The position numbers and the translations under genes were made by a program. Source: JALOAT01 sp041687015 (GTDB lineage Bacteria > Pseudomonadota > Gammaproteobacteria > Thiohalomonadales > Thiohalomonadaceae). From it: a DNA stretch of 34,648 nucleotides. Under the pieces are notes generated by a model that worked only from the letters and a program-made list of their open reading frames with translations, was not told the DNA's origin and made no database searches. Positions 8,705-17,399 of the stretch are shown piece after piece (the first letter of the stretch is position 1; the number at the start of each line of letters is the position of its first letter). The stretch is taken from NCBI GenBank assembly GCA_041687015.1, contig JAWLCT010000034.1:1-34648 (forward strand), written 5' to 3'.

Positions 8705-9140
8705 GTTGGATCGCCGGATTTTGGACGTCATGCAACGTGGGGTGCCGATTTGCGAGCGCCCGTTCCGTGATGTGGCCAAGGCCCTGGGTGTGACAGAAGA
8801 CGATTTGATCGCGCGGTTGCGGCGATTACTGGAAGACGGTTTGATGACACGCTTCGGGCCACTGTTCAATGCGGAAAGGTTGGGCGGCGGGTTGACCTTG
8901 GCCGCGCTGTCGGCACCGCCCGAACGCTATGAAGAGGTGGCGACCGTTGTCAATGCATTCCCGGAGGTCGCGCACAATTACGCCAGGGATCATGAACTCA
9001 ACATGTGGTTCGTGCTCGCAACCGAAACGCCGGAACACATCGGCCAAACCATCAACCGGATCGAGGCCGCGACAGGTTGTCGCGTTTACGACTTCCCGAA
9101 GCGAGAAGAATTCTATGTCGGTCTCCACTTCAGTATCTGA
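8697..9140 (+). CDS. nirG: Siroheme decarboxylase subunit NirG
   Basis: 147 residues of the AsnC-like siroheme decarboxylase family, beginning MDELDRRILDVMQRGVPI, with the NirD/NirG-type signature HNYARDHELNMWFV near residues 94-107 and the C-terminal KREEFYVGLHF. It is expected to pair with NirH and work with NirDL on siroheme. The ATG overlaps the nirDL stop by 8 bp, and its own end overlaps nirH by 26 bp, so the three are probably translated together. NirD and NirG are close homologues; the name follows gene order. Confidence 0.9.
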   Translation: MDELDRRILDVMQRGVPICERPFRDVAKALGVTEDDLIARLRRLLEDGLMTRFGPLFNAERLGGGLTLAALSAPPERYEEVATVVNAFPEVAHNYARDHELNMWFVLATETPEHIGQTINRIEAATGCRVYDFPKREEFYVGLHFSI

Positions 9141-9630
9141 AGGTCTCTCGGTGGTATGCGATGCGCTCGATTTGGCCATCGTCAGGGCCACCCAGGCCGG
9201 GCTTCCGCTCGTCGCGAAGCCATACCATGCGGTGGCAGGGCAGGTCGGCGCGTCAGCCGAGGAGGTAATGGCGCGCATGGTGCGTATGCAGGCGGAGGGC
9301 ATGATTCGACGTATCGGCGCAGTGCCCAATCATTACCGTCTGGGCTACCGGGCCAACGGCATGAGCGTGTGGGACATTCCCGATGAGCGTATCGGGGTGG
9401 TGGGGCGGAAGGTGGGGGCGTTGGACGATGTCAGCCATTGCTACCATCGGCCGCGTCATCTGCCCGAGTGGCGTTACAACCTGTTTGCCATGGTACACGG
9501 GCAGACACGCGATGAAGTGGAACAGAAGGTTGCGGCCATCGCGGTGCTGCTCGGTGCCGATGCGCGCGCCCACGACGTCCTATACAGCACACGTATTCTG
9601 AAAAAAACCGGTATGCGGTTCGCCGGCTGA
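9115..9630 (+). CDS. nirH: Siroheme decarboxylase subunit NirH
   Basis: 171 residues of the siroheme decarboxylase family, NirL/NirH type: SHCYHRPRHLPEWRYNLF in the second half followed by AMVHG, and C-terminal YSTRILKKTGMRF. It completes the decarboxylase set. The start at 9115, inside the nirG frame, is chosen because GAGAAG lies just upstream and the protein then matches family length; the open frame extends further upstream but there encodes only the antisense-like shadow of nirG. The next gene, nirJ, begins 42 bp later. Confidence 0.9.
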   Translation: MSVSTSVSEGLSVVCDALDLAIVRATQAGLPLVAKPYHAVAGQVGASAEEVMARMVRMQAEGMIRRIGAVPNHYRLGYRANGMSVWDIPDERIGVVGRKVGALDDVSHCYHRPRHLPEWRYNLFAMVHGQTRDEVEQKVAAIAVLLGADARAHDVLYSTRILKKTGMRFAG

Positions 9631-9671
9631 CGGGATCGACGGCGGCACAGGTCAGGAGAAAGGAGGGCGTC

Positions 9672-10847
9672 ATGTTTCGCATTAACCGCTTCATGCAGCG
9701 CCTCACGGGCAGCGCACACGCGCGGCGGCCGGTGGATATTGGTCACGGACCGGTGGTCATATGGAATCTGATTCGGCGGTGCAATCTGACCTGCAAGCAC
9801 TGCTACTCGAATTCTGCCGACAAGGAGTTTAACGGTGAACTGAACGGTGATCAGATACGCGCGGTAATGGACGACCTCTACGCCTTCGGCGTGCGGGTAC
9901 TCGTTCTCTCCGGCGGCGAGCCCTTGCTGCGCGACGACATCTTCTCGCTGGCCCGTCATGCGAAGGCCAAGGGTTTTTATGTAGGGCTTTCCTCCAACGG
10001 CACGCTCATCGACGAGGCACGGGCCGATGCCATCGCGGAGGTCGGCTTCGATTACGTGGGGGTGAGCATCGATGGGATGCGGGAAACACACGATCGTTTT
10101 CGCCGCATGCCGGGAGCCTACGATTCGGCGCTGGCGAGCCTGCGACGATGCAGGGACCGTGGGGTCAAAGTGGGCCTGCGATTCACGGCAACGGCCGACA
10201 ACATCCATGAACTCCCGCAGATGCTTCAGCTCCTCGACGACGAACGATTGGGGAAGTTCTACTACTCCCATCTCAACTACGCGGGCCGTGGCAACAAAAA
10301 TCGGGGCGAAGCCATCCACCGGGGCACGCGCGCGGCCATGGCCTCGCTGTTCGATACCTGCCTGGACCATCTGCGGCGCGGTGAACCCAAGGAATTCGTC
10401 ACCGGTAACAATGATGCGGACGGTGTGTTCTTGTGGCATTGGGCGCGGGCGCGTTTTCCGGAACGGGCAGCCGAGCTTTACCGGCATCTTGAACAGTGGG
10501 GCGGCAACAGTTCAGGCGTGAACATTGCGAACATCGATAATCAGGGCAATGTGCATCCGGACACCATGTGGTGGCACCACAACCTGGGCAACGTGCGTGA
10601 GCGGCCGTTTTCTGCGATCTGGTCGGACACCAATGATCCGCTGATGGCCGCACTGAAGGCACGGCCGCGTCCTTTGCGCGGGCGCTGCGGCGAATGTGCA
10701 CACCGGCGCATCTGCAACGGCAACACCCGGGTACGTGCCTACCAGACCACCGGTGACTATTGGGCGGAGGACCCGGGCTGTTATCTCACGGATGAAGAGG
10801 TCGGCGTTACCCGGGCCACGGCATTGGCAGGGGTGGCAAATAGATGA
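9672..10847 (+). CDS. nirJ: Radical SAM heme d1 biosynthesis enzyme NirJ
   Basis: 391 residues. The radical SAM cluster motif is CNLTCKHC (Cys37, Cys41, Cys44), followed by VLSGGEPLLRDD (SAM-binding GGE). A C-terminal Cys-rich SPASM-like region (CGECAHRRIC ... DPGCYLTDEE) should hold an auxiliary 4Fe-4S cluster. NirJ acts on didecarboxysiroheme in the cytoplasm, removing propionates to install the keto groups of d1. A strong GGAGG precedes the ATG. It overlaps nirN by 4 bp (ATGA). Confidence 0.95.
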   Translation: MFRINRFMQRLTGSAHARRPVDIGHGPVVIWNLIRRCNLTCKHCYSNSADKEFNGELNGDQIRAVMDDLYAFGVRVLVLSGGEPLLRDDIFSLARHAKAKGFYVGLSSNGTLIDEARADAIAEVGFDYVGVSIDGMRETHDRFRRMPGAYDSALASLRRCRDRGVKVGLRFTATADNIHELPQMLQLLDDERLGKFYYSHLNYAGRGNKNRGEAIHRGTRAAMASLFDTCLDHLRRGEPKEFVTGNNDADGVFLWHWARARFPERAAELYRHLEQWGGNSSGVNIANIDNQGNVHPDTMWWHHNLGNVRERPFSAIWSDTNDPLMAALKARPRPLRGRCGECAHRRICNGNTRVRAYQTTGDYWAEDPGCYLTDEEVGVTRATALAGVANR

Positions 10848-12403
10848 AGCGGATAATCCCTGGTCTTTTGCTGCTCGTGAGTTTTTCGCTGGTAGCGGCC
10901 GAACAAAATCCGGCGCGGGCACTTTATCTGCAGCATTGCGCGGCTTGTCACGGTGAGGATCGGTTCGGCCTGACCGGGCCTGCTTTGTTGCCCGAAAGCT
11001 TGTCGCGCCTGCGCCGTCCCGCTGTGCTCGAGACCATCACCGCCGGACGGGCCGCCACACAGATGCCGGGCTTTCGTGATCAGCTGACGACGGCGCAGAT
11101 CGCGGCGGTTGCCGATTATCTCGCCACGCCACCCACAGCGCCGCCGCGCTGGGACCTGGCTCAGATGAAGGCCAGCCACAAGGTTTTCACCGCGGGCACC
11201 GACCTTCCGGACCGTCCAAAATTCGACGCCGATCCGCTCAACCTCTTCGTGGTCGTGGAAAGTGGCGACCATCACATTACCGTTCTCGACGGTGATCGCT
11301 TCGAGCCTATCCATCGCTTTGCGACGCACTTTGCCCTGCACGGCGGCCCGAAGTACGCCGCGAACGGGCGCTTCGTCTATCTGGCATCGCGGGACGGCTG
11401 GATAAGTAAATACGATCTTTACAACCTGACCTATGTCGCCGAGATCCGTGTGGCGCTCAATACCCGCAATCTGGCGGTGTCGGCCGATGGGCGATTCGTG
11501 CTTGTGGCCAACACCCTGCCGGGTACGTTGGTCATGCTCGACGGAAAGGATCTAAGGCCATTGAAGGTGATTGCCGCTGCGGATGAAGCGGGGCGCGGGT
11601 CCCGTGTGGCGGCTGTGTATAACGCACCACCCCGCGGTAGCTTCATCGCCATCATGAAGGACATTCCGGAAATCTGGGAACTCCCGTATTCGACGAATGC
11701 AACGGCGTGGCCGGTCTACAACGGGCCGATGCACGATTATCGCGAGGACTCCGGTGAAGCACCGCCGATAGCGACAGGGGAGTTCCCCGTGCGGCGTATC
11801 CGACTCGAACAACGCGTGGAGGACTTCATCCTCGACCCGGCCTACGAGCATCTCATCGGCGCGGCACGCGACGGTGCGGCACAGGTGGTAAATCTCACCG
11901 TCGGTCGACGTATCGCAAGCCTCCCTCTCACCGGGATGCCGCACCTCGCATCCGGAATCACGTGGATGCGCCGTGGCCGGCGTGTGCTGGCCACACCGAA
12001 CCTGAAGGAAGGTTCGGTAACGGTTATCGATATGGCGGATTGGACGGCGATCCAGCGCGTGCCGACCCTGGGGCCGGGCTTCTTCATGCGCAGCCACGAG
12101 AACTCGCGTTATGCCTGGGTGGATTCCTCCCTCGGCCCGGCCCACGACACGGTCCAGGTCATTGACAAGGACAGCCTGGAGGTGGTCAAAAACCTGCAAC
12201 CGACGCCGGGAAAGACCGCGTCGCACGTGGAATTTACCCGGGACGGGCGTTACGCACTGCTCAGCCTCTGGGAAATGGACGGCGCATTGGTCGTGTACGA
12301 CGCGCACACGCTGCAGGAAGTGAAACGCATCCCCATGGTTAAACCCTCGGGCAAGTACAACGTGTGGAACAAGACCCGCCTGTCGGAAGGGACCAGTCAC
12401 TGA
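10844..12403 (+). CDS. nirN: Dihydro-heme d1 dehydrogenase NirN
   Basis: 519 residues, a periplasmic paralogue of NirS: signal peptide (1-19, ending LVAA), a cytochrome c domain with CAACH (32-36), then a d1-type propeller. NirN introduces the last double bond of the acrylate side chain, turning dihydro-heme d1 into heme d1, and can hand it to NirS. It is shorter than NirS and ends with GKYNVWNKTRLSEGTSH, where NirS has the NTQHDVY tail. It is the last gene of the cluster, coupled to nirJ by a 4-bp overlap. No convincing terminator follows. Confidence 0.93.
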   Translation: MKRIIPGLLLLVSFSLVAAEQNPARALYLQHCAACHGEDRFGLTGPALLPESLSRLRRPAVLETITAGRAATQMPGFRDQLTTAQIAAVADYLATPPTAPPRWDLAQMKASHKVFTAGTDLPDRPKFDADPLNLFVVVESGDHHITVLDGDRFEPIHRFATHFALHGGPKYAANGRFVYLASRDGWISKYDLYNLTYVAEIRVALNTRNLAVSADGRFVLVANTLPGTLVMLDGKDLRPLKVIAAADEAGRGSRVAAVYNAPPRGSFIAIMKDIPEIWELPYSTNATAWPVYNGPMHDYREDSGEAPPIATGEFPVRRIRLEQRVEDFILDPAYEHLIGAARDGAAQVVNLTVGRRIASLPLTGMPHLASGITWMRRGRRVLATPNLKEGSVTVIDMADWTAIQRVPTLGPGFFMRSHENSRYAWVDSSLGPAHDTVQVIDKDSLEVVKNLQPTPGKTASHVEFTRDGRYALLSLWEMDGALVVYDAHTLQEVKRIPMVKPSGKYNVWNKTRLSEGTSH

Positions 12404-12641
12404 GGTCGCGCTCCGGCCCGACGCGATCTAGACCTCGAAACCATCAAGATAACCGCGTGGCTATCGCCAGCGGATAAACATGTATCCCATTTGCCTCTTT
12501 ACGGTATCCCCCCTGGGCAGTGTGCGTTTTCACGCCAACGGTTAAGTTGGAAACAGGGTGTCGCTTAGCTGTTTGGGGTGCGCATGAAAGGTGAGGCGTC
12601 GCCCCGATTTTCGTTCACCTGCCAAGCACAAGGAGCCGAAC

Positions 12642-12845
12642 ATGAGCGCAACCGCCGCTGAACTGGCCCAGGAACTGGGGCAACTGCAACAGGAATTTCG
12701 TGCCTATACGCTGAGCGCCGACTTCAGTTTTTCCGAGATATCCCAGCCGAAATCCGGTGGGTTCGTCGAGAGATACCAACAGCGCACGGCTGAAATACAG
12801 AATGCCCTTTCCCGCATGCGACTTAACGTCCGTCCACAGGGATAA
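12642..12845 (+). CDS. Small unknown protein downstream of nirN
   Basis: 67 residues, not recognised. AAGGAG lies 6-12 nt before the ATG, the best reason to accept the gene. The N-terminal half (AAELAQELGQLQQEFRAY) looks like an amphipathic helix rich in Gln and Glu, and the second half (RYQQRTAEIQNALSRMRL) another, suggesting a helical hairpin or short coiled coil. There is no signal peptide, membrane segment or cysteine, so it is likely cytoplasmic. It starts 238 bp after nirN on the same strand and may have its own promoter. Confidence 0.6.
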   Translation: MSATAAELAQELGQLQQEFRAYTLSADFSFSEISQPKSGGFVERYQQRTAEIQNALSRMRLNVRPQG

Positions 12846-13259
12846 AGCGCGGAGAATTCGTAACTGCCCACACCATTAGGTCACCCAGCGCGATAATCGT
12901 TTCCCAGAAGAATATCTTCTGTGGTGGCGATTACCGTCGCGACGGGAAAGCTGCCATCGTGCCGCCGAGACAGCATCCGCTCGAAAATCCCAGGCAACCC
13001 ATTCTCGGGCTGAAACGCTCCACCGTGGGCGCAGCTGATATGAGAACCTGTTGAGCGCACAGCGTTCCTGCATGTGGGGTTAGGCACGAGGGTCACATAC
13101 CTCGCTCACTCTTTCCTGAAGGACCAGCTCCGGCGAAGTCGTGGATGAAAAGAGCCTGGCCTGTGGCGCGGCAGCGTCGTGGCGGAGGGATTTGCGTCCC
13201 TCCGCCCTTTCAGTAGCAGGCTTACTGGCGCAGGATGGTGGTGTAGAAAATCAGCTTGG
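12846..13259. other. Intergenic, contains a hairpin
   Basis: About 410 bases between the two small genes. Apart from the terminator-like hairpin at 13181-13206 I see no gene or known element; the open frames on the minus strand at 12876-13096 lack a recognisable product. Confidence 0.5.
13181..13206 (+). terminator. Terminator-like hairpin
   Basis: A perfect 10-bp stem (GGCGGAGGGA / TCCCTCCGCC) with a 6-nt loop, followed on the plus strand by CTTTC. The T-tract is weak, so termination efficiency is uncertain. It lies between convergent small genes and could end the plus-strand transcript from 12642. Confidence 0.5.
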
Positions 13260-13439
13260 TTAATGCAATCGCTTCCAGGCAAAAACCAGACCCGAGATGG
13301 CTAAAGCCGTTCCCGCGGCCGCGGGGATGGCCACTTTCTGGTAGCGACGCCAGTAGACCGGTGCAAGCACCTCCATCCTTGCTTTGGTGGTTTTTCCTGC
13401 GAGCTTGAGTTTGGTGGCGGGCGAGATATTCAAGGCCAT
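13260..13439 (-). CDS. Small single-pass membrane protein, unknown
   Basis: 59 residues (MALNISPATKLKLAG...). The N-terminal half is basic, and a hydrophobic segment (about residues 39-54, IPAAAGTALAISGLVF) gives one predicted membrane helix with a short basic C-terminus. AAGGGAG lies about 9 nt before the ATG at 13439; the frame extends to 13523 but the extra residues have no site. Family unknown. It is convergent with the 67-residue gene. Confidence 0.5.
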   Translation of the reverse strand: MALNISPATKLKLAGKTTKARMEVLAPVYWRRYQKVAIPAAAGTALAISGLVFAWKRLH

Positions 13440-13719
13440 GGCGTAGTGCTCCCTTTCAGGTTGAAAAAGCCTACTTGCCCTGCTGATGAGCGGACGTGGG
13501 CTGGGGGATATCCAAGCGGCCACGCCCGTTCGACGGTCACTCCTGTGTACAGAGTAGCCCCACCCCTGAGTACACCTTCTCTGAGATTCTTCTGATCCGG
13601 TTTCAGTTCATCAATCCCGCCAGGGCACGCCCCGTGGGCATGTCGCCCCCATGTCGGAAGACGCGAGATCGGGGCAAAGGGGCTGATATCATGGCGTCCG
13701 AATTGTGGGACAATGGCTT

Positions 13720-14157
13720 ATGAATTCGTTCTGGACCGAAAAATCCCTTCAGGAACTCACGCCCGAGGAGTGGGAGGCGTTGTGTGATGGCTGCGGGCGT
13801 TGCTGTTTGCACAAATTACAGGACGATGAAACCGACGAGGTGTTCTATACCCGGGTCGCCTGTCGCCTCCTTGATCTGGCGACCTGTCGTTGTCGCGAGT
13901 ACAGCGAGCGGCAACGACTGATCCCCGATTGCATGGTGCTTGCACCGGACCAGCTTGAGGTGCTGCAGTGGATGCCCACGCGTTGTGCGTATCGTCTCCT
14001 TGCCGAGGGTAAACCGCTTCCTTCGTGGCATCCGCTGGTGTCAGGTCATGCCGGGAGCGTGCGTGCAGCAGGCGTTTCGGCCTGCGCGTATGCGCTCCCG
14101 GAGGACGCATTGTCCGATCGGGATGATATTCAGGATTACGTCATCCCCTGGCCGTAG
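13720..14157 (+). CDS. YcgN-family cysteine cluster protein (UPF0260)
   Basis: 145 residues with the family signature CDGCGRCCLHK near the N-terminus and further conserved cysteines (VACRLLD...TCRC, PDC, RCAYRLLAEGKPLPSWHPL). It closely follows Escherichia coli YcgN along its length. The CxxCxxCC pattern suggests metal or iron-sulfur binding, but the function of the family is unknown. The ATG at 13720 is chosen over an upstream GTG (13705) because it gives the family N-terminus; its ribosome binding site is weak. Confidence 0.9.
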   Translation: MNSFWTEKSLQELTPEEWEALCDGCGRCCLHKLQDDETDEVFYTRVACRLLDLATCRCREYSERQRLIPDCMVLAPDQLEVLQWMPTRCAYRLLAEGKPLPSWHPLVSGHAGSVRAAGVSACAYALPEDALSDRDDIQDYVIPWP

Positions 14158-14260
14158 ATTCTGCGGTGATGGCCGGTGGCTGCCTGCATCCCCCGAATCG
14201 GGGTTGGTTCACATTGATGGCGTTCGTATCTGTTCGGCGCGCCGATTGAGGTGTATATCC

Positions 14261-15739
14261 ATGACCGCCATGGATACCGTCGAGATATTCCCCTGGAACG
14301 AGAATCTTGAGACCGGTCTGCCGGAGATTGACGCGCAGCATCGACGCCTCGTTCAGCTTTTGAACCTGCTCGCCAGCCACATCGCCTATCTCACGGATTT
14401 GCCGGCGTTGGATAACATTTTTGATGAGCTGGCCGACTATGCCGTTTATCACTTCTCCTCGGAAGAGGCGGTGTGGCACGAATTCCTGACGGGCGATCAG
14501 TGGGAGAAAGGGCATCGGACACTGCACCAGGATTTCGTCACCGAGGTGCAGCGGCTCAAGGCGGAGGGGAGTAATAAGCCCAGCGAGGAGGTCGCCGAAG
14601 AGGTTCTTTCGTTCCTTTGTCACTGGCTTGCGTTTCATATCCTCGACAGCGACAAGCGCATGGCCAAGGCGGTGCTTGCGGTACGCGACGGGTGCAGCGT
14701 GGAGGAAGCCAAGCAGCGTGCCGAGCTGGGAATGAGCGGCGCTGTCAAAGTGCTGGTGGAGACGGTACTCAGCATGTACGAGACCCTATCGAACCGCACT
14801 TTGCACCTGATGAAGGAGATCATCGCGCGCCAAAAAGCTGAGGCGAAGCTGCGCCTGGCGGCCAATGTTTTCGACCATACCCTGGAATCCATCGGCATCG
14901 TGGACCCCGACGGCATCATCGTGGAGGCGAATCCGGCCTTCTGTGCGTCAACCGGCCTTTCTTACGACGACGTCATCGGGCAGCCGCTCTCCCGGTTCAA
15001 GACGAGCCTTGGTGACGAGGCTGCGTTCGTTTGGGCGGCGGCCGAGCAGTCCGGGCATTGGAGCGGTGAACTGTCGAGCCGCTCGAGCAGTGGAGCGCTT
15101 TACCACGAGTGGCTCACGTTGTCCGCTGTACGTAACGAACAGGGCGCGCTGGTGAATTATGTGGCGGTGTTTTCGAATGTCGAGCAGTTGCTGAAGCGTG
15201 AGCGAATTCTGGAGCACATGGCCAATCATGACGGGCTGACGGGCTTGCCAAACCGGCTCTTGCTTGCCGATCGCATGGAACTGGCCCTGGCCACGGCCGA
15301 GCGGCAGGGGGAACGCCTTGCCGTTTGCTTCGTCGACCTGGACGGCTTCAAGCCCATCAACGACGCGTTCGGGCATGCCACCGGCGACCAGGTTTTGAAG
15401 ATTGTCGCCGAGCGTTTGAAAGCGCTGCTGAGAGGAAGCGACACCGTCGCACGCATGGGCGGTGACGAGTTCGTGATTCTCGTCGGTGGTTTGAAGCAAG
15501 CAGGGGACTGCCAGGCGTTTCTTGAAAGGCTGCAGCAGACCATCGACAGTCCCATTCCCGTCGCCAACGGTATAGTACGGGTATCGGCCAGTATCGGCGT
15601 CAGTGTCTTTCCGCACGATGGCAGTGATGCCGATGAACTGTTGAAACACGCCGATGAGGCCATGTACCTGGCAAAACGCGCAGGCAAGGCCCGCTTCGTA
15701 CTGTATTCCGGGAAGGAGAGCGCGGACGTTCGGGACTGA
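14261..15739 (+). CDS. Hemerythrin-PAS-GGDEF diguanylate cyclase
   Basis: 492 residues, cytoplasmic. A bacteriohemerythrin domain (about 8-140) keeps the full diiron ligand set by pattern: His27, His64/Glu68, His85, His89, His126, Asp131. A short helical linker and a PAS domain (about 200-310, FDHTLESIGIVDPDGIIVEANPAF) follow, then a GGDEF domain (about 318-485) with intact GGDEF (400-404) and product-inhibition site RGSD (391-394). It should make cyclic di-GMP in response to oxygen or redox state at the diiron centre. TGAGGTG lies upstream of the ATG at 14261; a second ATG at 14270 is possible. Confidence 0.92.
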   Translation: MTAMDTVEIFPWNENLETGLPEIDAQHRRLVQLLNLLASHIAYLTDLPALDNIFDELADYAVYHFSSEEAVWHEFLTGDQWEKGHRTLHQDFVTEVQRLKAEGSNKPSEEVAEEVLSFLCHWLAFHILDSDKRMAKAVLAVRDGCSVEEAKQRAELGMSGAVKVLVETVLSMYETLSNRTLHLMKEIIARQKAEAKLRLAANVFDHTLESIGIVDPDGIIVEANPAFCASTGLSYDDVIGQPLSRFKTSLGDEAAFVWAAAEQSGHWSGELSSRSSSGALYHEWLTLSAVRNEQGALVNYVAVFSNVEQLLKRERILEHMANHDGLTGLPNRLLLADRMELALATAERQGERLAVCFVDLDGFKPINDAFGHATGDQVLKIVAERLKALLRGSDTVARMGGDEFVILVGGLKQAGDCQAFLERLQQTIDSPIPVANGIVRVSASIGVSVFPHDGSDADELLKHADEAMYLAKRAGKARFVLYSGKESADVRD

Positions 15740-15924
15740 ACCCGGGGCGGAGCCCGTCCCACTCCCGAGTTTGTCTCGCTGGTGCTGAAGGTGCCCGGCA
15801 GGCCGGCTTCACCGGTCCATACTTGCATGGCAGCAGACCCATCGAACCGCCGTTATCGGGTGTTCCGATTGCGGTCGACACCCGTTTCAGGCGTTCGGCG
15901 TTCAGTGTCAGGGAGGATAGCGCA

Positions 15925-16344
15925 ATGGCATTGGATAATGCTTTTTCCAACACGTGGTCACCGCGGCTCCTGGCGGTGTTGCGTATCGTCACGGCGTTTC
16001 TGTTCATCCAGCATGGCACGGCGAAGCTCTTCGGGTTTCCCTATGTTGCCTTCTTTGACGACCTGAACCTTCTGTCCCTTACAGGCTTCGCCGGCATACT
16101 CGAAGTAGTGGGTGGTGCCCTGGTCATTCTCGGCCTGTTCACCAGACCCACGGCCTTTATCCTGTCCGGCGAAATGGCATTCGCCTATTTCATGGCCCAT
16201 GCCCCGCAGGGGCCGGTGTTGTCGCCGATGTTGAATGATGGTGAATCAGCGGTGCTGTTCTGCTTCATTTTCCTCTACCTGTCGGTGGCGGGATCGGGGG
16301 CGTGGAGCGTCGACAGGGCGTGGCGGCGGGGTTCACCGCGATGA
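15925..16344 (+). CDS. DoxX family membrane protein
   Basis: 139 residues with four hydrophobic segments and DoxX/YphA-type motifs: RIVTAFLFIQHGTAKLFGFP near the N-terminus, LEVVGGALVILGLFTRP, and FAYFMAHAPQG. Members are inner-membrane proteins, some tied to thiosulfate oxidation or redox stress, most uncharacterised. GGGAGG precedes the ATG by 9 nt. It is convergent with tpx 34 bp away, and its 3' end is close to normal for the family. Confidence 0.88.
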   Translation: MALDNAFSNTWSPRLLAVLRIVTAFLFIQHGTAKLFGFPYVAFFDDLNLLSLTGFAGILEVVGGALVILGLFTRPTAFILSGEMAFAYFMAHAPQGPVLSPMLNDGESAVLFCFIFLYLSVAGSGAWSVDRAWRRGSPR

Positions 16345-16378
16345 CACTGCTGCTCTTGCGCCTCCTTGGCGGGAATCA

Positions 16379-16879
16379 TCAGCGTACAGCGGCGAGCGTC
16401 TTGTCGTAGTCCGGTTCCTCGGTGATCTCAGGGACGAGTTGCGTGTACAGCACGTTATCGTTTTCATCGAGCACCACCACGGCACGGGCGGTGATGCCGG
16501 CCAGCGGTCCGTCGGTGATGAGCACGCCATAGTCTTTGCCAAAGTTCCGGTCACGCATCATCGACAGGGTGATCACGTTCTCCAGCTTCTCGCCCGTGCA
16601 AAAGCGTGAGGCCGCGAAGGGAAGATCTGCAGAGACGATGAGGACCACCAGGTTGGGATTGCTCTTGGCGGCTTTGTTGAAAGTGATGGTCGAGGTGGCG
16701 CAGACCGGGGTGTCGAGGCTGGGCACGATACTGATCAGTTTCTTCTTGCCGGCATAATCCGCGAGTGTGCGATCGGCCAGTCCGCTGTCCACCAGCTTGA
16801 AGTCCGGAGCGCGGGAACCGACGGCAGGGAGTTCGCCGATGATGGAGACGGGATTACCTTTCAGGGTGACTTTCGCCAT
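16379..16879 (-). CDS. tpx: Thiol peroxidase Tpx (atypical 2-Cys peroxiredoxin)
   Basis: 166 residues, the standard length. The peroxidatic cysteine is Cys60 in SLDTPVCATST, the resolving cysteine Cys94 in SRFCTGE; spacing equals E. coli Tpx. It reduces hydrogen peroxide and alkyl hydroperoxides with thioredoxin in the cytoplasm or periplasm. GGAG lies 9 nt before the ATG on the minus strand; a TATATT -10-like element lies about 45 nt upstream without a clear -35. Confidence 0.96.
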   Translation of the reverse strand: MAKVTLKGNPVSIIGELPAVGSRAPDFKLVDSGLADRTLADYAGKKKLISIVPSLDTPVCATSTITFNKAAKSNPNLVVLIVSADLPFAASRFCTGEKLENVITLSMMRDRNFGKDYGVLITDGPLAGITARAVVVLDENDNVLYTQLVPEITEEPDYDKTLAAVR

Positions 16880-17399
16880 GCGTGATGCTCCGCGGTTCGA
16901 GGGTCAAGAGCCTGAAATATAGAGTATGCGGAGTTGTTTTTCCTGCCGTTAGGCCGGCGCATTCCGGCCAGCGATCGTTATTGATTCACCTTGCCCCGGC
17001 GCCTCGTCGCCTTGCCGGCGCCAAGGCGCCGCTGTCCTTCATGCGCGCGCTGAGGGCGCATGTGATCCCGCCTTCGGTCGTTCGTGATCCGTCGGCTGAA
17101 CCGTGCATTCGTGCTGGCATGAGCGCCTGCCGGCCCACAGCGATGTGCGCGAAGATTTTCAGGGGCCGGGTGAGGACGGTCGGTCTGCGGGCGGGTGCAA
17201 AAAGGGCAGGCGGCGAGACACATGTGCGGCTACGGGCCTTACCCGCACTGCCTTATGGGTAAATTGACTTACGTGCACGAGGTGCTATCCCCAGTGATGT
17301 CACTGGGCTTTACCCCCGGGGTGTGTGCGCAGCGCGTCGCCCCGAACTGCGACATCATTCACAACCGCCTTGCCGTCGCGGTCGGAATGCGGGCAGGGC
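16880..17399. other. 520-bp region between tpx and aprM
   Basis: No gene is supported. It should contain divergent promoters for tpx (minus) and aprMBA (plus). A candidate -35 (TTGACT, 17264-17269) and poor -10 (TATCCC, 17286-17291) lie upstream of aprM, beside the palindrome at 17290-17307. The middle (about 17000-17050) is GC-rich with overlapping GGCGCC palindromes. Confidence 0.5.
17290..17307. promoter_or_regulatory. 18-bp palindrome upstream of aprM
   Basis: CCCAGTGATGTCACTGGG is a perfect palindrome, 93 bp before the aprM start and just after a weak candidate promoter, so it could be an operator. The two-base centre makes it a tight hairpin; followed by CTTTACCCC it is a poor terminator. 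Confidence 0.4.

Noticed and set aside
7646..9630. NirDL, NirG and NirH as Lrp/AsnC transcription regulators
   Set aside because: They share the AsnC fold, but the gene context and the HNYxRxH and CYxRxR signatures identify siroheme decarboxylase subunits.
9474..10487. 337-residue minus-strand open frame
   Set aside because: Antisense to nirH and nirJ, both with full family motifs.
15741..15760. Terminator after the hemerythrin cyclase gene
   Set aside because: A GGGGCGG/CCGTCCC stem exists but has a wobble and no T-tract.
16882..17262. 126-residue open frame upstream of aprM
   Set aside because: No ribosome binding site, no family resemblance, Arg/Ala-rich composition typical of noncoding GC-rich DNA.
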